Under the pieces are notes generated by a model, which was not told the DNA's origin, searched no databases, and saw nothing but the letters and a program-made list of their open reading frames with translations. Below are positions 14,254 to 22,100 of a stretch of DNA of 24,738 bases, in pieces. The translations under genes were made by a program, and so were the position numbers. The stretch lies in the NCBI GenBank assembly GCA_963590855.1, contig CAVAQT010000033.1:1-24738 (forward strand), read 5' to 3'. Position 1 is the stretch's first letter. Every line of letters starts with the position of its first letter. Source of the DNA: Ruminococcus_C sp963590855 (GTDB lineage: Bacteria > Bacillota > Clostridia > Oscillospirales > Ruminococcaceae).

Positions 14254-15358
14254 AGGCTCTCAGCTGGATGGGCATCAGCAGGAAGGTGAAGCTGTCGCCC
14301 TGGGGCGGCACCAGCTTTGCCACGCGGTTTCCGCCGCTGAGCTGCAGCTTTACCTTGTCGCAGTCTGCCGCGCGCACGGCATCCAGCAGAAACCGGTTAT
14401 CAAAGCCAATGGTCACATCCGGGCCGCTGATGTCTGCCGGGATCTTATCGTTGATCTCGCCGATGCCAGTCTTGCACCATACGCCCAGGCTGCCGCCGGA
14501 GAAGGTGCAGCGCACCGGTGCGTTATACTTGCCGCTGATGAGCAGAGAGCAGCGCTCCAGGCAGCGCGTCAGGTCGCTGGTGTTGATGGTGATCTCGGTC
14601 TCGAATGTGGTGGGGATGCTGCTGCGGTAATTGTGGAATTCGCCCTCCAGCAGGCGGGAGAATACGGTATAGCCGTTAAATTCAAATACCACATGGCGGC
14701 GGTCTGCTGAGATGATGCAAAGCTCTTCTGCATCATCGTGAAGCATATTTGCCACTTCCAGCAGGGTGCGCTTCGGCACCACAAAGCGGTAGTCCTCCGC
14801 GCTGGAGATGGGTTCTTTGCGCACTGCCAGGCGATAGCCGTCGATGGCTGCCACATGAAGGGTATCTCCCTCCACTTCAAACAGCTCTCCGGTCAGCACC
14901 GGCTTGGCTTCGCTGACAGAGGTGGCATAGCTGGTCTGCCGGATCATGGAATTTAACACCGGCTGTTCGATCTGCATGCCGGCGTCCAGATCCAGACTGG
15001 GCAGCGCCGGGTATTCCTCTGCGGACATGGCGGAGATCTGAAACTCGGTGGCATCGCAGAACAGCTTTACCACATAGTTATCGTCTACCTCCATGGTGAC
15101 GGTGTCCCCGGAGAACCGGCGGACTGCCTCACTGAGCAGGCGGGGAATGATGACAAATTCGCCGGAGCAGTCCGATTCCACATCGATGCTCCTCTGAATG
15201 CCGAACTCCAGGTCATAGCCGGTGAGCTCCAGGTTGTCGTGATCCAGACGCAGTTTCAACCGTTCCAGCGCCGGGATGGTGGATTTCTGAGAGACGCCCT
15301 TTGCCACATGGGTGATGGCAGTATAGAACGTCTGTCGGTTACAAGTAAACTTTATCAT
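14252..15358 (-). CDS. dnaN: DNA polymerase III beta sliding clamp
   Basis: The 368-residue product has three tandem clamp domains and the expected length (about 366–380). It starts MIKFTCNRQTFYTAITHVAK and ends with the conserved clamp tail LLMPIQLRA (compare M-P-x-R-L/I). The homodimer ring tethers polymerase III to DNA and binds partner proteins through a hydrophobic cleft. The ATG at 15358–15356 has AAGGAAG 9 bases upstream. The frame stays open for 888 bases further upstream, but that stretch is the replication origin and a repeat unit and is not coding. A terminator follows directly, so dnaN seems to be expressed separately from recF. Confidence 0.97.
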   Translation of the reverse strand: MIKFTCNRQTFYTAITHVAKGVSQKSTIPALERLKLRLDHDNLELTGYDLEFGIQRSIDVESDCSGEFVIIPRLLSEAVRRFSGDTVTMEVDDNYVVKLFCDATEFQISAMSAEEYPALPSLDLDAGMQIEQPVLNSMIRQTSYATSVSEAKPVLTGELFEVEGDTLHVAAIDGYRLAVRKEPISSAEDYRFVVPKRTLLEVANMLHDDAEELCIISADRRHVVFEFNGYTVFSRLLEGEFHNYRSSIPTTFETEITINTSDLTRCLERCSLLISGKYNAPVRCTFSGGSLGVWCKTGIGEINDKIPADISGPDVTIGFDNRFLLDAVRAADCDKVKLQLSGGNRVAKLVPPQGDSFTFLLMPIQLRA

Positions 15359-15590
15359 GTATCGTCTTCCTTTTTGAATTGGAATCTGCTGCCGAAATGC
15401 GGTGTCTGTCCGGGATGGACAGAGAAAAAGACGCAGTTTCGGCGGAATTTTATCTTTTGTGTGCTCCTCGTGGACAGGTATCAGGTGTCCTTCCGGAGAA
15501 AACAGATCGTTTTGCGCTATGGCTGCTGTCGGGACAGAGGTGCTGTTCCGAAAAACAGAACAGTGCGTCCTTATGGGAAAGCAGCGAAGC

Positions 15591-15637
15591 TGCAAAACAA
15601 AGAAAACATAGAAATAAAAATATCGTAGTAGTATTAG
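15591..15637 (-). other. oriC unwinding region: DnaA-trio run and A-rich tract
   Basis: The plus strand reads TAG TAG TAT TAG at 15626–15637, a DnaA-trio-like repeat (complement of CTACTA-type trios of B. subtilis). Next to it, toward dnaN, is an A-rich tract (15591–15623, only A/T with few C/G). On the dnaA side is GGGCCGG and a weak box-like GTGGAAAT (15651–15658). The order box, GC-rich spacer, trio, AT-rich tract toward dnaN is that of the B. subtilis origin, where DnaA filaments melt DNA from the trio. Confidence 0.65.
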
Positions 15638-15687
15638 TGGGCCGGAAAAGTGGAAATCTGTATTTTCTGCCGCAGATCCCCTGTTTT

Positions 15688-15991
15688 TTTTCCACAGGGG
15701 TGGTGTTCGGAGATTGTGGGAAAGTGGAGAGAGGGTGTGGGGTGTTGGAATGGGGAAAGATTGTGGAGTGGAAAGGGAAAACTTGTGGAGAAATCCGTGG
15801 AATGTGTGTCGGATGGGAAAAGCAGTTTCGACAGGCTGTGGAAAAGAGATTCCACAGTTTTCGCGGCTGGTTTCCACAAGGGAGATGCGGCAGGGAATGC
15901 TTTGCTTTTGCAGACCCCGGCTTTTTCTCCACACGACTTTTCCACATTGTGTTGAAACTGATGTGGAAAACTGGATTTTCTCTGTGGAAAT
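15688..15991. other. oriC DnaA-box cluster between dnaA and dnaN
   Basis: About ten DnaA-box-like sequences lie in 300 bases. TTTTCCACA occurs at 15688–15696 and 15938–15946, TGTGGAAAA at 15837–15845 and 15962–15970. Variants lie at 15714–15723, 15761–15769, 15784–15792, 15848–15856, 15870–15878, 15925–15933 and 15983–15991. None is the TTATCCACA consensus. Density far exceeds that elsewhere in the window except upstream of dnaA. Confidence 0.8.
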
Positions 15992-15998
15992 GCTGTTA

Positions 15999-16440
15999 GC
16001 GGCGTGCTCGCCGCTGAGCCCTTCCCCCCGATAAAGCGGAGAGAAAAGGGCAGTCTTACGGCGGCAGCAGCCGCCTGTTCCCCCCTCCGGGGAATTTATG
16101 TTGTGCGTAACGAAAATGGCATTGCCTTTCGTGTGATGCACTGCCGCACAAACAAGGGTAGGCGAGATCTTTTCTTTTTTTGCTTCTTTTTTTCTTTTTA
16201 GCAAAGAAAAAAAGAAGAGTAACTCTTTGCTGCAAACGCCTGACAATTACATTGACCATCTATCACAAGCAATGGTTTAGAAAGCCACATTGCAGGTACC
16301 GGAAAAGGCAACTATCGGCGTTTGCGCGCCAAAGGCGGACAGCGAGGGGAACGAGCGATTCCGCCGGACGGTTTCACCGTGTTTTCCCTAGGGCAATGCT
16401 GCCAGAATGGTTTTCGTTAACGGGCGAACGATGTTCGCCC
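15999..16440 (-). repeat. Composite repeat unit B, inside the origin region
   Basis: Read on the minus strand: GGGCGAAC palindrome (16440–16422), CCCTAGGGAAAACACG (from 16393), CCGGCGGAATCGCTCG…TGTCCGCC, GCAAACGCC…GGCGTTTGC stem, the perfect 15-bp polypyrimidine hairpin (16217–16183), GATCTCGCC-type box, then module M5 ending at 15999. It is a full-length unit (about 440 bases). It differs from C and D at many loop positions but keeps the stems. It carries no nested CCCCTT module. Confidence 0.8.
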
Positions 16441-16561
16441 CTACAGTGCGCATTTTATAATTGCATCAAAGCGCATATAAAAGGCATTGACTCCTCGAAA
16501 GGGGAGAGGGCACGGCAGTCATTCAGACTGACATGCCGCCTGTTTCACGCACGCTGCCAAA

Positions 16562-16577
16562 TGTTTCACATGAAACA
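16562..16577 (+). promoter_or_regulatory. parS-like site 3
   Basis: TGTTTCACATGAAACA, 47 bases beyond the dnaA stop codon. A partial half-site TGTTTCACG lies at 16541–16549. Confidence 0.85.
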
Positions 16578-16623
16578 TTTGGGCTTCGGCGACTCGGCAG
16601 GACGCTTCCGCGCAGAACCGGGC

Positions 16624-17994
16624 TTATGCGTGGCTCTTGCTGCGGATGTTCTTGATGATGTCCTCTACCAGCTGCTTGAGATGGTCGTCGTGCTTCATGG
16701 CAGTTTCAATGTTGCTGATGGAATAGACAATGGTAGAGTGATCTCTGCCGCCAAATTCCGTGCCGATCGCCTGAAGCGGCATCTGGGTGATCTCCCGGAC
16801 AACATAAATGGCTACCTTCCGCGCCGTGGAGATCTGGCTGGAACGCTTGCTGCTGCGGATGTCCTCCGGAGAAACGCCGTAAACATCGGCAACCTCTACG
16901 ATGATCTTTTCTACGGTGATGGGCACCGGCTGATCGTCGCTGAGAATGTCCTTGATGACACTCTGCGCCATGGAAATGGACGGCTGAGAGCCTGCCAGAT
17001 GCTTGAGTGCTTTCAGCTTTTTCACTGCGCCCTCCAGCTGACGGATGTTGGTTTTCAGTCGGTTTGCGATAAATTCCGAGACATCGTCCGGAATGTACAG
17101 ATCCAGCAGCTCTGCTTTGCGTCGGATAATGGCGATTCTTGTCTCAAAGTCCGGCGTGGTGATGTCGGTGATAAGACCCCACTCAAACCGGTTGCGGATA
17201 CGATCCTCCAGGGTTTTCAGCTCCTTGGGCGGCTTGTCCGATGTGATGACGATCTGCTTGCCCTCAGCATGGAGCTTATTAAAGGTATGGAAAAATTCCT
17301 CCTGCATCCGCTCCTTGTTGCTGAAAAACTGGATGTCGTCAATGAGCAGTACGTCGGCGTTCCGGTATTTGTCGTGGAACCGCGCTGTGTTGTTGTCGTT
17401 GATGCTGGAGATAAAGTCGTTGCCGAACTCTTCGCTGGTAACGTAGATGATCTTGTAGTCCGGGTGGTTCTCGCAGACCTTGTTGGCGATGGCGTGCATC
17501 AGGTGGGTCTTTCCCAGGCCGGACGGGCCGTAGATAAACAGGGGGTTGTAGTTTTTGCCCGGCTCTTTTGCCACGGCAGTGCAGGCAGCATAGGCGAACT
17601 CGTTGGAGCCGCCTACAATGAAGGTGTCAAAGGTGTACTCATAGTTCGCACCCTCAAAGGTATGCTCCAGCTCCTCGTGGCGGCGCGCCAGCTCGTCATA
17701 GTCGCTGGAACGGTGGGTCTCCGGCAGTTCCTTGCCCTCTTCTTCGACGACCTGGATCCGGATATCGACCGCCAGGCCTAATGTATTGAGAAATGCCTCT
17801 TTTAACAGCTCTCCGTAGTTGCTCAGGATCACATCCCGCTGGAAGTCGGACTGTACGGTGAACAGTGCAATGTTTCCGTCCAGCCGAACCGGCTGCAGGG
17901 CATCGATCCAAAGCTTGACGGCAACTTCGGGAATATCTCCCTCTTCCAGACAGTATTGTTTCACGCTGGAAAAAACTTCGTCAAATGAAATCAT
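16624..17994 (-). CDS. dnaA: Chromosomal replication initiator DnaA
   Basis: The 456-residue product has domain I (1–80), a short acidic linker (about 83–112), the AAA+ domain with Walker A GPSGLGKT (156–163), Walker B LLIDD (216–220) and RNRFEWG (267–273), and the C-terminal helix-turn-helix with the DnaA signature GGRDHSTI (415–422). It binds DnaA boxes and melts the origin in its ATP form. The start MISFDEV (17992–17994) follows GAGGAGG by 11 bases. The frame runs open for 1.17 kb upstream, but that stretch covers the promoter, DnaA boxes and rpmH, and is not coding. It is transcribed divergently from rpmH and toward dnaN. Confidence 0.98.
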   Translation of the reverse strand: MISFDEVFSSVKQYCLEEGDIPEVAVKLWIDALQPVRLDGNIALFTVQSDFQRDVILSNYGELLKEAFLNTLGLAVDIRIQVVEEEGKELPETHRSSDYDELARRHEELEHTFEGANYEYTFDTFIVGGSNEFAYAACTAVAKEPGKNYNPLFIYGPSGLGKTHLMHAIANKVCENHPDYKIIYVTSEEFGNDFISSINDNNTARFHDKYRNADVLLIDDIQFFSNKERMQEEFFHTFNKLHAEGKQIVITSDKPPKELKTLEDRIRNRFEWGLITDITTPDFETRIAIIRRKAELLDLYIPDDVSEFIANRLKTNIRQLEGAVKKLKALKHLAGSQPSISMAQSVIKDILSDDQPVPITVEKIIVEVADVYGVSPEDIRSSKRSSQISTARKVAIYVVREITQMPLQAIGTEFGGRDHSTIVYSISNIETAMKHDDHLKQLVEDIIKNIRSKSHA

Positions 17995-18034
17995 GTGCGT
18001 GGAATCCTCCTCGTATATTGGTACGCGTCTGTCT

Positions 18035-18492
18035 TGTGGAAAACTGCGTTTCCCAGACGCGGATAATGCAGGGTCTACTAATATAATAGTATACCACAAT
18101 CTTTGTGGAAAATCAACCCCTAATTGTTGAAAACTTATTGATTTCCCCAAAAATCCATGTGGAAAATCGGAAAAGTGCCTTGTGGAAAGGGTGGAAAGCG
18201 GCATGCGGCAGTGCTTTTTCCACAGACCTTGCCGCGGTGGAAATCTTTCCACAGGGGGGCGGAAGCGGCTTTCGCCGGAACGCTGCCGCCGGGATACCGT
18301 CCGGGAAAAATGTGTCTGCAGTCCCGAACGCCGCCTTGCGGCCGCCGCACCTCCGGGGAAGCGCCGGGAGAAAGATCTCCCGAAAGGGGCGCGGTCACGA
18401 AGTGACAGAGGGAGGACTGCCGCAAAAGTGACAAATTTTGCGTGAAAAACCGTGCAGCCTGCCCAAATATGCTGTGGAGAACCTGTGGAAAA
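18035..18492. other. Second DnaA-box cluster, upstream of dnaA
   Basis: Box-like sequences: TGTGGAAAA at 18035–18043, 18104–18112, 18158–18166 and 18484–18492; TGTGGAAAG at 18181–18189; TTTTCCACA at 18216–18224; CTTTCCACA at 18245–18253; TGTGGAGAA at 18473–18481. With the dnaA–dnaN cluster this makes a bipartite origin. The stretch 18255–18470 has GC-rich palindromic debris such as GTCACGAAGTGAC but no credible gene. Confidence 0.75.
18088..18116 (-). promoter_or_regulatory. dnaA promoter with embedded DnaA boxes
   Basis: On the minus strand TTGATT (18116–18111), 17 bases, TATACT (18093–18088), about 95 bases upstream of dnaA. The spacer contains TTTTCCACA overlapping the -35 and TTGTGG next to the -10, so DnaA bound there would block its own promoter. 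Confidence 0.75.
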
Positions 18493-18535
18493 AGAAAAAA
18501 AGCCGAAAAATTCGCAAAAAAGTTCCGCCGGGGGC

Positions 18536-18564
18536 TTGACAAACGCGCGGGAATCCGCTATAAT
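18536..18564 (+). promoter_or_regulatory. rpmH promoter
   Basis: Perfect TTGACA (18536–18541), 17 bases, perfect TATAAT (18559–18564). The roughly 100-base leader contains an 8-bp stem with a UUCG loop (18629–18648) just before the ribosome site. Confidence 0.9.
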
Positions 18565-18671
18565 ATATGGTAAATGGATTTGTGCGGACGGGCTTGCCGG
18601 TCTGCGCGGAGTTCCAAGGAATCTGTAGGATGGTGCTTCGGCATCGTCTGAGCGAGAAAGGAGGTACTGTT

Positions 18672-18806
18672 TTGAAGAGAACATATCAGCCGAAGAAGAT
18701 TCATCGGAAAAAGGTGCATGGCTTCCGCAAGAGAATGGCCACTGCGAACGGTAGAAAGGTTTTAGCTCGCAGAAGAGCACAGGGCAGAGCAAGACTGAGC
18801 CACTGA
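18672..18806 (+). CDS. rpmH: 50S ribosomal protein L34
   Basis: The 44-residue product is the standard length for L34. It reads (M)KRTYQPKKIHRKKVHGFRKR then MATANGRKVLARRRAQGRARLSH. L34 is a highly basic rRNA-binding protein of the large subunit. The start is a TTG at 18672, which gives the exact conserved N-terminus and has AAAGGAGG 7 bases upstream. The in-frame ATG at 18630 would overlap the leader hairpin. It heads the rpmH–rnpA–yidD–yidC–jag cluster and is divergent from dnaA, as in most Firmicutes. Confidence 0.97.
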   Translation: MKRTYQPKKIHRKKVHGFRKRMATANGRKVLARRRAQGRARLSH

Positions 18807-18815
18807 TCGAAGTCG

Positions 18816-18852
18816 GACCACAACGCCATTGGTTTGTGGTCTTTTGTTTTTT
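18816..18852 (+). terminator. Terminator-like hairpin between rpmH and rnpA
   Basis: GACCACAA (18816–18823) pairs with TTGTGGTC (18834–18841), followed by TTTTGTTTTTT. It lies 10 bases after the rpmH stop. It likely ends most rpmH transcripts, keeping the abundant L34 message separate from the low-level rnpA message. Confidence 0.8.
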
Positions 18853-19075
18853 CGAGGAGCGTATCCTGGGATTCGCCCGATGTGCCGGCTGCGGAAAACT
18901 GACTGATACCGCCATGGTGCAGGTCAGGCATTTCGCGGCCGGGACACGGGAGATCCCGGGGTACGCTTTTGCTTTTCCCGGAGAGCACGGCGCTGCGGCG
19001 CTCTGCTCCGAAACCCAGGGCAAATGCTGCACAGGCTCTGTGCGGCGCTGCCCCAAAAAAGTTGGAGTGTAAGCC

Positions 19076-19444
19076 ATGGAAAAAACGGTGATTCTCAACC
19101 AGGACCGGGATTTTCGCATGCTGTACCAGCGCGGTAAAAAGATCGCATCGCCGTATGTCATCATCTATCTGCGCCGCACCAAGCGGAAATACAACCGGCT
19201 GGGGATTACAGTGGGGAAAAAAGTGGGCTGTGCCGTAAAGCGCAGCCGTGCCCGCCGCATCATCCGTCAGGCATATCGGGAGACCGAACATCTGATGCCC
19301 ACGGGGATGGACATGGTGATCGTGGCACTGCCGTCCATTGCGGGCATACGCTCTACGCAGCTGCGTGACTATCTGGCAGGAAACGGCATCCGCCGCATCC
19401 GCAAGCTGATGGAACCGCCGTCGGAAGGAGGGAAACCCAAATGA
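19076..19444 (+). CDS. rnpA: Ribonuclease P protein component
   Basis: The 122-residue basic product contains the RnpA core NRLGITVGKKVGCAVKRSRA followed by RRIIRQAYRE (40–69), which carries the RNA-binding RNR-type motif, plus the N-terminal DFRMLYQRGKK. It is the protein cofactor of the RNase P ribozyme that matures tRNA 5' ends. The ATG follows GGAGTG. It lies 270 bases after rpmH, beyond a terminator-like hairpin. Its stop overlaps the yidD start by 4 bases (ATGA). Confidence 0.96.
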   Translation: MEKTVILNQDRDFRMLYQRGKKIASPYVIIYLRRTKRKYNRLGITVGKKVGCAVKRSRARRIIRQAYRETEHLMPTGMDMVIVALPSIAGIRSTQLRDYLAGNGIRRIRKLMEPPSEGGKPK

Positions 19445-19728
19445 GGTACCTCTTGGCGGCGCTGATCCGTCTGTACCAGAGGTTTTCCCGACTGACTCCG
19501 GCCGTGTGCCGGTTTTATCCGACCTGTTCCTGTTATGCACAGACCGCGATCCTGCGGTTCGGTGTGCTGCGGGGCGGATTTCTCGCCCTGCGGCGTCTGC
19601 TGCGCTGTCACCCGTGGAACCCCGGCGGCATCGACTATGTTCCGGAACATCTGGAACCGCCCCGGGCTGCCTTCGGGCGCTATGCGCAGGCATTACGACA
19701 CAACAGAAAGGTTAAAACAAAACTATGA
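19441..19728 (+). CDS. yidD: YidD membrane protein insertion efficiency factor
   Basis: The 95-residue product has the family's conserved CRFYPTCSCYA (23–33) and CHPWNPGGIDYVP (56–68) motifs and an N-terminal amphipathic helix (LAALIRLYQRFSRL). YidD is a small membrane-associated protein that helps YidC-dependent insertion. It overlaps rnpA by 4 bases and yidC by 4 bases (ATGA in both cases), giving tight translational coupling. Confidence 0.96.
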   Translation: MRYLLAALIRLYQRFSRLTPAVCRFYPTCSCYAQTAILRFGVLRGGFLALRRLLRCHPWNPGGIDYVPEHLEPPRAAFGRYAQALRHNRKVKTKL

Positions 19729-20864
19729 TGGATTTTTTATACGATCTGTGCGGAAAGCCTTTTGGCTGGATCATGCGCCTGATCTATGACTGGGTGGACA
19801 ACTACGCCTTTGCGATCCTGCTGTTCACCATTTTTACCAAGCTGATCCTGTTCCCCATCTCCTATAAGCAGCAGAAAAATTCCGCGAAAATGCAGCGCTT
19901 TAATCCGAAAATGGAAAAGCTGCGGCAGAAGTACAAGGATGATCCCAAGAAGCTGCAGGAAGAACAGATGAAGCTCTATCAGGAGGAGAACGTAAACCCC
20001 GGCGCATCCTGTCTGCCGATGTTTTTGCAGTTCTTTATCCTGTTCGGCATCCTGGACGTTGTCTATAAGCCGCTGTCTTATATCCTGAAGGTGAAGGACA
20101 GTGTCATCACCAGCGCCTTTGAAGTGGTGCAGAAGATCAATCCGGATCTGGCGAAGCAGGGCACGAGCCTGCGGCGTGAGCTGACCATCCTGACGGCGCA
20201 CCATTCTGATGCAAGCGCATTCCAGAGCGTGCTGGGGGACGATCTCTCCGCAAAGCTCGCGGAATTTTACGACAAGTTCAGCTTGTTCGGCATCAACCTG
20301 GGCGAGATCCCGACCTGGCATCCGGACACCTGGAACGCAGCGGCCATTGGCCTGTTTATGATCCCGGTGCTGTCTGGTCTGCTGCAGCTGGCGCTGACCA
20401 TCTATATGCAGATCTCCCAGAAGAAGCGCAACCCCGGCACACCGAACATGGGCTGCATGAACGTGATGCTCTATGCGATGCCCATCTTCTCCGTCTGGTT
20501 CGCATTCCAGGTACCTGCCGGCGTCGGCTTCTACTGGGTATGCTCGTCCTTCTTCTCCCTGATCCAGAGCATCGGTCTGAACTGCTACTTCACCAAGGAG
20601 CGCATCGAGGCCATCTGTGAAAAGGAGACCAAGAAGAATGCCAAGAAGTATGCCAACGGCAAGAAGAGCTTCATGCAGCGCATGATGGACGCGCAGCAGG
20701 ATGCGGAAGTGCAGTCCAAGCGGGAAAAATATGCCGAGGAAACCAAGGATATGTCCCGTTCGGAGCTGAACAAGTACAATCAGCAGGTGCTGAAGGATGC
20801 CCGGAAGCGCCTGGCAGAAAAATACGGCGACACCTATGACGAAAACGAGAGTGACAAGGATTAA
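19725..20864 (+). CDS. yidC: YidC/Oxa1-family membrane protein insertase
   Basis: The 379-residue product has about five transmembrane segments (around residues 27–45, 95–120, 205–225, 245–265 and 270–290). It also has the cytoplasmic loop with NPKMEKLRQKYKDDPKKLQEE and a long basic C-terminal tail (about 300–379) typical for ribosome contact. It inserts membrane proteins with or without SecYEG. The hydrophilic-groove Arg of B. subtilis SpoIIIJ (R73, in IRFVLLP) is Lys39 here (TKLILFP), keeping the charge. I see no lipoprotein cysteine signal; the N-terminus is short. An extracytoplasmic insertion of about 80 residues separates the second and third segments. It is coupled to yidD and followed by jag after 102 bases. 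Confidence 0.96.
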   Translation: MMDFLYDLCGKPFGWIMRLIYDWVDNYAFAILLFTIFTKLILFPISYKQQKNSAKMQRFNPKMEKLRQKYKDDPKKLQEEQMKLYQEENVNPGASCLPMFLQFFILFGILDVVYKPLSYILKVKDSVITSAFEVVQKINPDLAKQGTSLRRELTILTAHHSDASAFQSVLGDDLSAKLAEFYDKFSLFGINLGEIPTWHPDTWNAAAIGLFMIPVLSGLLQLALTIYMQISQKKRNPGTPNMGCMNVMLYAMPIFSVWFAFQVPAGVGFYWVCSSFFSLIQSIGLNCYFTKERIEAICEKETKKNAKKYANGKKSFMQRMMDAQQDAEVQSKREKYAEETKDMSRSELNKYNQQVLKDARKRLAEKYGDTYDENESDKD

Positions 20865-20966
20865 ACAGGGCGGCCGGGATGACGCATGAGAAAAGCGCCG
20901 TCCGCCCCGAAAAAACCATTTCACAGGGAAACGCCCTGTGATATCCCATGATTACGAAAGGGATGA

Positions 20967-21977
20967 ATGAGAATGAAAGAGATTTTCACTGCAAAAAGCA
21001 TCGAAGAAGCAAAGCGTCTGGCAGCCGAAAAGTTCGGCGTTTCTGAGGCCCAGATCGTATTCCGCATTCTGGAAGAGCCGAAAAAGGGACTCTTCGGCAA
21101 GGTAAAGCGGGAAGCACAGGTAGAAGCAGTGTATGAGCAGGCAGAGACCGTGTCTGCACCGGAGACCGCCGCACCGGCAGAAGAAGCGCCGGCTGCACCG
21201 TCCGTCTCCAATCCGGTACAGGAAGCTGTGGCTTCTGTAGATGAGATCGTCATCAGCCCGGACGACCACTCGCCCACACGAGGCATGGAGTCCGAAGCCA
21301 TCGAGACGATCCTGAAAGAAGGGGACATGACCCCGAACCTGCTTCGTGCAAGACAGTATATCGCAGACATTTACGCCGCAATGGGCATTACCGTGACCAT
21401 TACTACCATGCGCACCGCAAACGGCATCCGCATGGAACTGCGCAGCGACAATAAGAGCGGCACGATCATCGGCAGACGGGGCGAGACCCTGGACTCCATC
21501 CAGTACCTGGCATCTATTTTGGTGAACAAGGACAGCGAGGACTACTGCCGGCTTCTCCTGGACAGCAACGGCTATCGGGAAAAGCGCCGCAAGACTCTGG
21601 AACAGCTGGCGGAAAAGATCGCCCGGAGCGTACTGCGCAGCGGCCGTTCCACCACGCTGGAGCCCATGAACCCCTATGAGCGCCGGATCATCCACAGCAA
21701 GATCTCCGAGATCGAGGGTGTGACCTCCAAGAGCGTGGGCGAAGATCCGTACCGCAAGGTGGTTGTCTCTTCCACCACAGGCAGACGCAGCGGCGGAAAC
21801 CGCGGCGGCAGAGGCGGACAGAACCGGGGCGGCAAGCGTCCGTACCGGGAAAAGAAGCCGGAGGACTTTCAGCGCAAGAATCTGGACTCCATGAAAACCA
21901 GCTTTGAGCGGGACTACAAGAAGCCCAAGCCGGAGGACGAGCTGAACGCTGGTCTCTACGGCAAGATCGAATTTTAA
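20967..21977 (+). CDS. jag: Jag/KhpB RNA-binding protein with RGG-rich tail
   Basis: The product is 336 residues (or 334 from the second ATG at 20973, since the GAAAGG ribosome site suits either). Order: Jag N-terminal domain (3–52, …KSIEEAKRLAAEKFGVSEAQ…KKGLFGKVKREAQVEA), an Ala/Pro/Glu-rich linker (about 55–90), a KH domain with GTIIGRRGETLDS (about 165–177), an R3H domain with NPYERRIIH (about 231–239), and a C-terminal extension of about 75 residues that starts with RSGGNRGGRGGQNRGGKR. Jag (KhpB/EloR) works with KhpA in RNA binding and cell elongation. Position after yidC is standard. The RGG-rich, strongly basic tail is unusual and suggests extra RNA binding. Confidence 0.95.
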   Translation: MRMKEIFTAKSIEEAKRLAAEKFGVSEAQIVFRILEEPKKGLFGKVKREAQVEAVYEQAETVSAPETAAPAEEAPAAPSVSNPVQEAVASVDEIVISPDDHSPTRGMESEAIETILKEGDMTPNLLRARQYIADIYAAMGITVTITTMRTANGIRMELRSDNKSGTIIGRRGETLDSIQYLASILVNKDSEDYCRLLLDSNGYREKRRKTLEQLAEKIARSVLRSGRSTTLEPMNPYERRIIHSKISEIEGVTSKSVGEDPYRKVVVSSTTGRRSGGNRGGRGGQNRGGKRPYREKKPEDFQRKNLDSMKTSFERDYKKPKPEDELNAGLYGKIEF

Positions 21978-21996
21978 GCGCAAATAAAGCAGATGG

Positions 21997-22030
21997 ACAA
22001 AACGGATTGTAGCAATGCAGTCCGTTTTGT
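21997..22030 (+). terminator. Terminator after jag
   Basis: ACAAAACGGA (21997–22006) and TCCGTTTTGT (22021–22030), perfect 10-base arms with the U-rich part inside the 3' arm, then TGTATAC. It lies 19 bases after the jag stop codon. Confidence 0.7.
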
Positions 22031-22059
22031 TGTATACGGCGGTTCTCACGGCATGGCAT

Positions 22060-22075
22060 TGTTTCATGTGAAACA
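22060..22075 (-). promoter_or_regulatory. parS-like site 4
   Basis: TGTTTCATGTGAAACA on the plus strand, the reverse complement of sites 1–3. Confidence 0.8.
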
Positions 22076-22100
22076 TAGGGGGAATATTGCGGAGGAATCT

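Noticed and set aside
15403..15421. CTGTCC-GGGAT-GGACAG hairpin in the dnaN leader
   Set aside because: It is short, and I could not tie it to a regulator or a mapped transcript. No convincing dnaN promoter was found next to it.
14252..16246. A 664-residue open frame that includes DnaN with a long N-terminal extension
   Set aside because: The extra 296 codons lie over the replication origin and a repeat unit. The true DnaN start has the conserved N-terminus and a ribosome site.
18105..18431. A 108-residue plus-strand frame in the dnaA–rpmH gap
   Set aside because: It covers DnaA boxes and palindromic debris, begins inside the dnaA promoter and has no ribosome site.
16624..19164. An 846-residue open frame that includes DnaA with a long N-terminal extension
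   Set aside because: The extension covers the dnaA promoter, DnaA boxes and rpmH on the other strand. MISFDEV with GAGGAGG upstream is the normal DnaA start.
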